DNA of 8,283 nt from Rubrobacteraceae bacterium (GTDB lineage Bacteria > Actinomycetota > Rubrobacteria > Rubrobacterales > Rubrobacteraceae): NCBI GenBank assembly GCA_013698525.1, contig JACCSM010000494.1:1-8283 (forward strand). Direction: 5' to 3'. The notes under the pieces were generated by a model. The model saw only the letters and a program-made list of their open reading frames with translations. It had not been told where the DNA came from and ran no database searches. Below, in pieces: positions 5,824 through 8,283 of this stretch. The translations under genes and the position numbers were made by a program. Numbering within the stretch: position 1 is the stretch's first letter; every line of letters begins with the position of its first letter.

Positions 5824-5916
5824 ATGAGCGGGAGTACCTTCATAGCCTTGGTCGTCATGATCCTTATCCTGCTCTTCATCATCATGTCCATCGGGCCTCT
5901 GGTCACCGCTTTCTAG
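5824..5916 (+). CDS. 30-residue single-helix membrane peptide
   Basis: ATG 5824 opens a 30-codon frame, MSGSTFIALVVMIL and onward, ending ...GPLVTAF. Residues about 6-23 are an unbroken hydrophobic run of Ile, Leu, Val, Met and Phe, followed by a Gly-Pro turn and a short tail, as expected for a one-pass membrane peptide. AGAGG lies 9 nt upstream of the ATG. Its TAG stop (5914-5916) and the TAG of the convergent thpR (5913-5915 on the other strand) are both built from one CTAG. No homologue is recognised. Chance frames of this size exist, but a start with a ribosome site and such a clean transmembrane segment make it more likely real than not. Confidence 0.5.
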   Translation: MSGSTFIALVVMILILLFIIMSIGPLVTAF

Positions 5917-6449
5917 AACGAGAACGTTTCGAGGACTGAGTAGGTGACCCCGCCCGCCCCTGGCGCGCTCTCCACAAGCTCTACACCGGATACCGTAAAA
6001 CGAAGCGCGGGCGGGGATACGTTCGCGTCTTCGAGCTTCGCCTGGCGGCCCCGCGTCCGGCCGAGGGTCAGGTGTGGTACGTAGGGGCGTTCCTCTCTAC
6101 CGAAACCGGCCGGCTCGAGGAGATCCTCTACGGTCTGGGCCACTGCGCCCAGCGACTCTGACCCTTCTTCGACACCGGCCCAGAGGATGCGGGCCCTCCT
6201 CTCGGAAGGGAAGGCCCCGAAGTGCGAGGTCGAGACCTCGAACGGTTCGTGCCTCTCGCGTAGCGGCCCGAGTGCTCGCGTCACCCGGCGCAGGTCGTCC
6301 TCGGCCACGTTGTCAAGGAATTTCAAGGTCAGGTGGAGCTTCTCAGGGCCGATGAGACGGAAATCTTTGCTCGCCGGCAGGTCGCGCGCCGCGTGAAACA
6401 GCGCCTGCCTGACATCGGAGGGCGGGAAGACGGCGACGAAGATTCGCAC
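5913..6449 (-). CDS. thpR: RNA 2',3'-cyclic phosphodiesterase (2H family, LigT type)
   Basis: The product is 178 aa, the usual length. The family hydrolyses 2',3'-cyclic phosphate ends of RNA to 2'-phosphates and was first known as 2'-5' RNA ligase. Both catalytic HxTx motifs are intact: HLTL at residues 39-42 and HLTL at 126-129, the second inside YVPHLTLGR. The N-terminus MRIFVAVFPP and SHFGAFPSERRARILWAGV-type block (75-93) are also typical of the family. The start is GTG 6449, with AGGA 6-7 nt upstream overlapping the TAG of larB. The 7-bp gap to larB shows a two-gene operon. Functional coupling to larB is not known to me; this may be simple co-transcription. Confidence 0.93.
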   Translation of the reverse strand: MRIFVAVFPPSDVRQALFHAARDLPASKDFRLIGPEKLHLTLKFLDNVAEDDLRRVTRALGPLRERHEPFEVSTSHFGAFPSERRARILWAGVEEGSESLGAVAQTVEDLLEPAGFGREERPYVPHLTLGRTRGRQAKLEDANVSPPALRFTVSGVELVESAPGAGGVTYSVLETFSF

Positions 6450-6456
6450 CGCGGTC

Positions 6457-7257
6457 CTAGACGGGGCTTGACGTTCGGCCGTTCTCGTTGGCCGTTCGGC
6501 CGATGGCGGCGCGGTTAGCGATCAAGGCTGCGGTGGCCCCTGCGCCGACACCGTTATCCACGTTGACGACGGAGAGACCGGGGGAGCAGGTCTGGAGCAT
6601 GCCGAGTATGGCGGCGGTACCATCGCCGCCGAGACCGTAACCTGTGGAAGTCGGAAGCCCTATCACAGGCACGGCGACGAGGCCGGAGACCACGCTCGGC
6701 AGCGCTCCTTCCATCCCGGCGGCGACCACCAGGCAGTCGGGGTCGAACCTTCTCAGCTCCTCCAACGGGGCGGCGAGGCGGTGGACGCCGGCTACCCCGA
6801 CGTCGTGGAAGCCCATCACAGATGCGCCCATCTCGCCGGCCACGGCGAGCGCCTCCTCGAGGACGGGCAGGTCTGAGGTGCCCGCGCTCAGGGCGCCGAC
6901 GCGGCCCCCGCTAGGTGCCTGCTCTCCGCCACCGATCACTACGGAGCGTCCGGCCCACCGGAGCGGGGTCTCAGGGAGCGTCGCGCGGATCCTGGCCTCA
7001 TGCTCGGGGGTGGGGGTGCTTACGATCACGCGCTCGCACGACTCCAGCAGGGTCGCGCAGATACTTGCCACCTGGGCGGGGCTCTTGCCGCTGGCGTAGA
7101 CGACCTCGGGGACGCCCTTCCTGACGGAGCGGCCGAGATCGAGGGCAGCGAACTCGTCGAGGTAGCGGACCTCCCCCCTCTTCAGGCGTCCGGCGGCCGA
7201 CTCCGGAGAGAGTTCACCGCTCGCGACCGCCACCAGGGTCTTCTCGAGTTCGTCCAT
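6457..7257 (-). CDS. larB: Pyridinium-3,5-biscarboxylic acid mononucleotide synthase (nickel-pincer cofactor biosynthesis protein LarB)
   Basis: The product is 266 aa from ATG 7257, preceded by GGAAGAGGAGG; an in-frame GTG at 7308 has no such site. LarB carboxylates the pyridine ring of nicotinic acid adenine dinucleotide and releases AMP, the first step toward the nickel-pincer nucleotide of lactate racemase and related enzymes. The N-terminal domain has LDLGRSVRKGVPEVVYASGK-like residues 40-58. The C-terminal PurE-like (AIR carboxylase) domain has SAGTSDLPV at 124-132, GVAGVHRL at 154-161, AAGMEGALPSVVSGL at 179-193, LPTSTGYG at 201-208, and Cys224 in MLQTCSPG, the position of the cysteine that attaches to the pyridinium ring in characterised LarB. 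All key parts are present. larC and larE, needed for the finished cofactor, are not in the window. It is first in an operon with thpR. Confidence 0.93.
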   Translation of the reverse strand: MDELEKTLVAVASGELSPESAAGRLKRGEVRYLDEFAALDLGRSVRKGVPEVVYASGKSPAQVASICATLLESCERVIVSTPTPEHEARIRATLPETPLRWAGRSVVIGGGEQAPSGGRVGALSAGTSDLPVLEEALAVAGEMGASVMGFHDVGVAGVHRLAAPLEELRRFDPDCLVVAAGMEGALPSVVSGLVAVPVIGLPTSTGYGLGGDGTAAILGMLQTCSPGLSVVNVDNGVGAGATAALIANRAAIGRTANENGRTSSPV

Positions 7258-7329
7258 GTCCTCCTCTTCCAGGTATAGTAAGGTTGCCAGCGGGTAAGAA
7301 TCTAGCACGTTCCTGCCGATGATGGTCCT

Positions 7330-7343
7330 AAGGAGAGCCCGTG
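7330..7343 (+). promoter_or_regulatory. Ribosome binding site deciding the exchanger start
   Basis: AAGGAGAG at 7330-7337 followed by CCC and the GTG at 7341 gives good spacing and selects this GTG. The 83-bp gap to larB must hold divergent promoters. No clear -35/-10 pair is seen for the exchanger, while TACTAT on the - strand near 7275-7280 is a weak -10 candidate for larB. Confidence 0.6.
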
Positions 7344-8283
7344 ACGATAATCGAGTTGATCCTGTCTCTGGCGGTGATACTCGGTGCCGCGATCCTTTTC
7401 ACCAACGCTGTAGAGATCATGGGCGACCGGCTGAACCTCGGGGCAGGGGCCGTGGGGAGCGTGCTCGCGGCCGTCGGCACAGCGTTGCCTGAGACCATGA
7501 TCCCGCTGGTCGCGATCATCGGTGCCTTACTCCTTGGCTCGGGCAGCGCCGCCGCAGGCGAGATAGGTATCGGCGCGATCCTTGGCGCGCCTTTCCTGCT
7601 CGCGACGCTGGCCCTGTTCATCGTCGGGGCGGCGGGCATAGGCTATAAGGGCCGAAGGGAGACGGGGAGTGAGATCACAGCAGACAGGCAGACCGCCATC
7701 CCCGACCTCGTGTTCTTCCTGGCCTGCTTTATCCCGGCCGCTGCGGCGGGCTTCCTGCCCGTGCCTCTGCCGCTGAAGATCGTCCTCGCTGTGGCGCTGC
7801 TGGTCGCTTACGTTCTCTACGTGGTGCGTACGATAAAGAAGGGTGGAGAGGCCGAAGATGATGTCCCCGCCAGGCTCACGCTCTGGCCCTTTAGCTCTCA
7901 GGGGCCGACCTGGGCCGTAGCCGCGCAGCTGATCGGGACGATCGCCGTGATGGCCTTCGGAGCCCACCTCTTCGTCGGCGCCGTCGAGCATCTCAGTACG
8001 TCCGTAGGGATCCCAGCAGGCCTGATCGCACTGGTCCTCGCGCCTCTGGCGACGGAGCTGCCGGAGAAGTTCAACTCTGTTCTCTGGCTCAGGGATAACA
8101 AAGACACCCTGGCCATCGGCAATATCACAGGGGCGATGGTCTTCCAGAGCACCATCCCTGTCTCGGTCGGGGTGCTCTTTACGCCGTGGCGACTCGACTT
8201 CATTACCGCCGTAGCGGCCATCTTCGCCATCCTCTCGGGCATAGTCTTCCTCGGGTTCCTGCTGCGCAAGGCCCCGCTCAGGG
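7341..8283 (+). CDS. Sodium/calcium exchanger (CaCA) family membrane protein, 3' truncated
   Basis: The frame is open from GTG 7341 to the right edge, giving 314 residues with no stop. The N-terminal helix (about 3-21) and several later hydrophobic segments (about 52-66, 82-100, 121-162, 190-217, 222-236, 264-308) show a polytopic protein. The two alpha repeats that form the cation pathway are visible: AAVGTALPETMIPL at 43-56 and LAPLATELPEKFNSV at 233-247, with GNITGAMVFQSTIP at 260-273. Glu51 and Glu242 are the expected ion-binding acids. The family exchanges Na+ or H+ for Ca2+ across the cell membrane. The first repeat reads GTALPE and the second ATELPE where GTSLPE is usual, so the conserved Ser is lost in both and ion preference could differ. 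The hydrophilic loop at about 101-120 links the first group of helices. It is divergent from larB. Confidence 0.88.
   Translation, partial: MTIIELILSLAVILGAAILFTNAVEIMGDRLNLGAGAVGSVLAAVGTALPETMIPLVAIIGALLLGSGSAAAGEIGIGAILGAPFLLATLALFIVGAAGIGYKGRRETGSEITADRQTAIPDLVFFLACFIPAAAAGFLPVPLPLKIVLAVALLVAYVLYVVRTIKKGGEAEDDVPARLTLWPFSSQGPTWAVAAQLIGTIAVMAFGAHLFVGAVEHLSTSVGIPAGLIALVLAPLATELPEKFNSVLWLRDNKDTLAIGNITGAMVFQSTIPVSVGVLFTPWRLDFITAVAAIFAILSGIVFLGFLLRKAPLR

Noticed and set aside
6470..6515. Tandem GGCCGTTC copies at the larB 3' end
   Set aside because: Two short copies within coding sequence for the non-conserved C-terminal tail; no wider structure.
7328..7639. - strand frames under the exchanger gene (also 7527-7991 and 7898-8269)
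   Set aside because: They are antisense shadows; the + frame has a ribosome site, transmembrane pattern and CaCA motifs throughout.

Overview
The window is high-G+C bacterial chromosome with frequent GTG and TTG starts. Codon use, protein style and gene content suggest a deep-branching actinobacterium, and Rubrobacter or a close relative is my best guess. That is recognition, not a database result. No rRNA, tRNA, CRISPR array, transposase or phage gene is visible.

Layout, left to right. (1) The 3' part of a nucleotide-sugar 4,6-dehydratase gene of the CapD/FlaA1 type runs + to 1205. (2) A repeat-rich convergent spacer (about 1190-1405) separates it from a small two-helix membrane protein on the - strand (1402-1611). 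(3) A divergent promoter region (1612-1747) leads into a + strand flavoprotein-like gene of the NuoF/RnfC/PduS superfamily that has no iron-sulfur cysteines (1748-2863). (4) Only 1 bp beyond its stop ends a - strand malonyltransferase (FabD-like, 2865-3716). (5) A 261-bp spacer holds a strong hairpin and a second copy of the repeat element, followed by a - strand diacylglycerol/lipid kinase (3978-4865). (6) A 336-bp spacer with a good + promoter precedes an unrecognised 179-aa protein with a possible zinc knuckle (5202-5741). (7) A 30-codon single-helix membrane peptide (5824-5916) converges on and overlaps the stop of a - strand operon, larB (7257-6457) then thpR (6449-5913). (8) Divergent from larB, a sodium/calcium-exchanger-family gene starts at 7341 and runs off the right edge.

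The genes look like a housekeeping and envelope mixture (sugar nucleotide, phospholipid, acyl transfer, cofactor and RNA-end metabolism, ion transport) and not one pathway. Only larB-thpR looks like a real operon.

The most unusual item is a repeat family in the two spacers 1190-1405 and 3851-3979. It is built from exact 8-bp periods of TCAGCnnn on the left arm and the complement GCTGAnnn on the right arm. It has AGCAWTTCAGC ends in inverted orientation and GC-rich hairpin modules inserted between octamers. The elements abut three genes and supply or touch their TAG stop codons. I do not recognise this family. Other points worth checking are the Fe-S-less PduS/RnfC-like protein, the malonyltransferase with Ala in the specificity position before the catalytic His, and the tiny membrane peptide.
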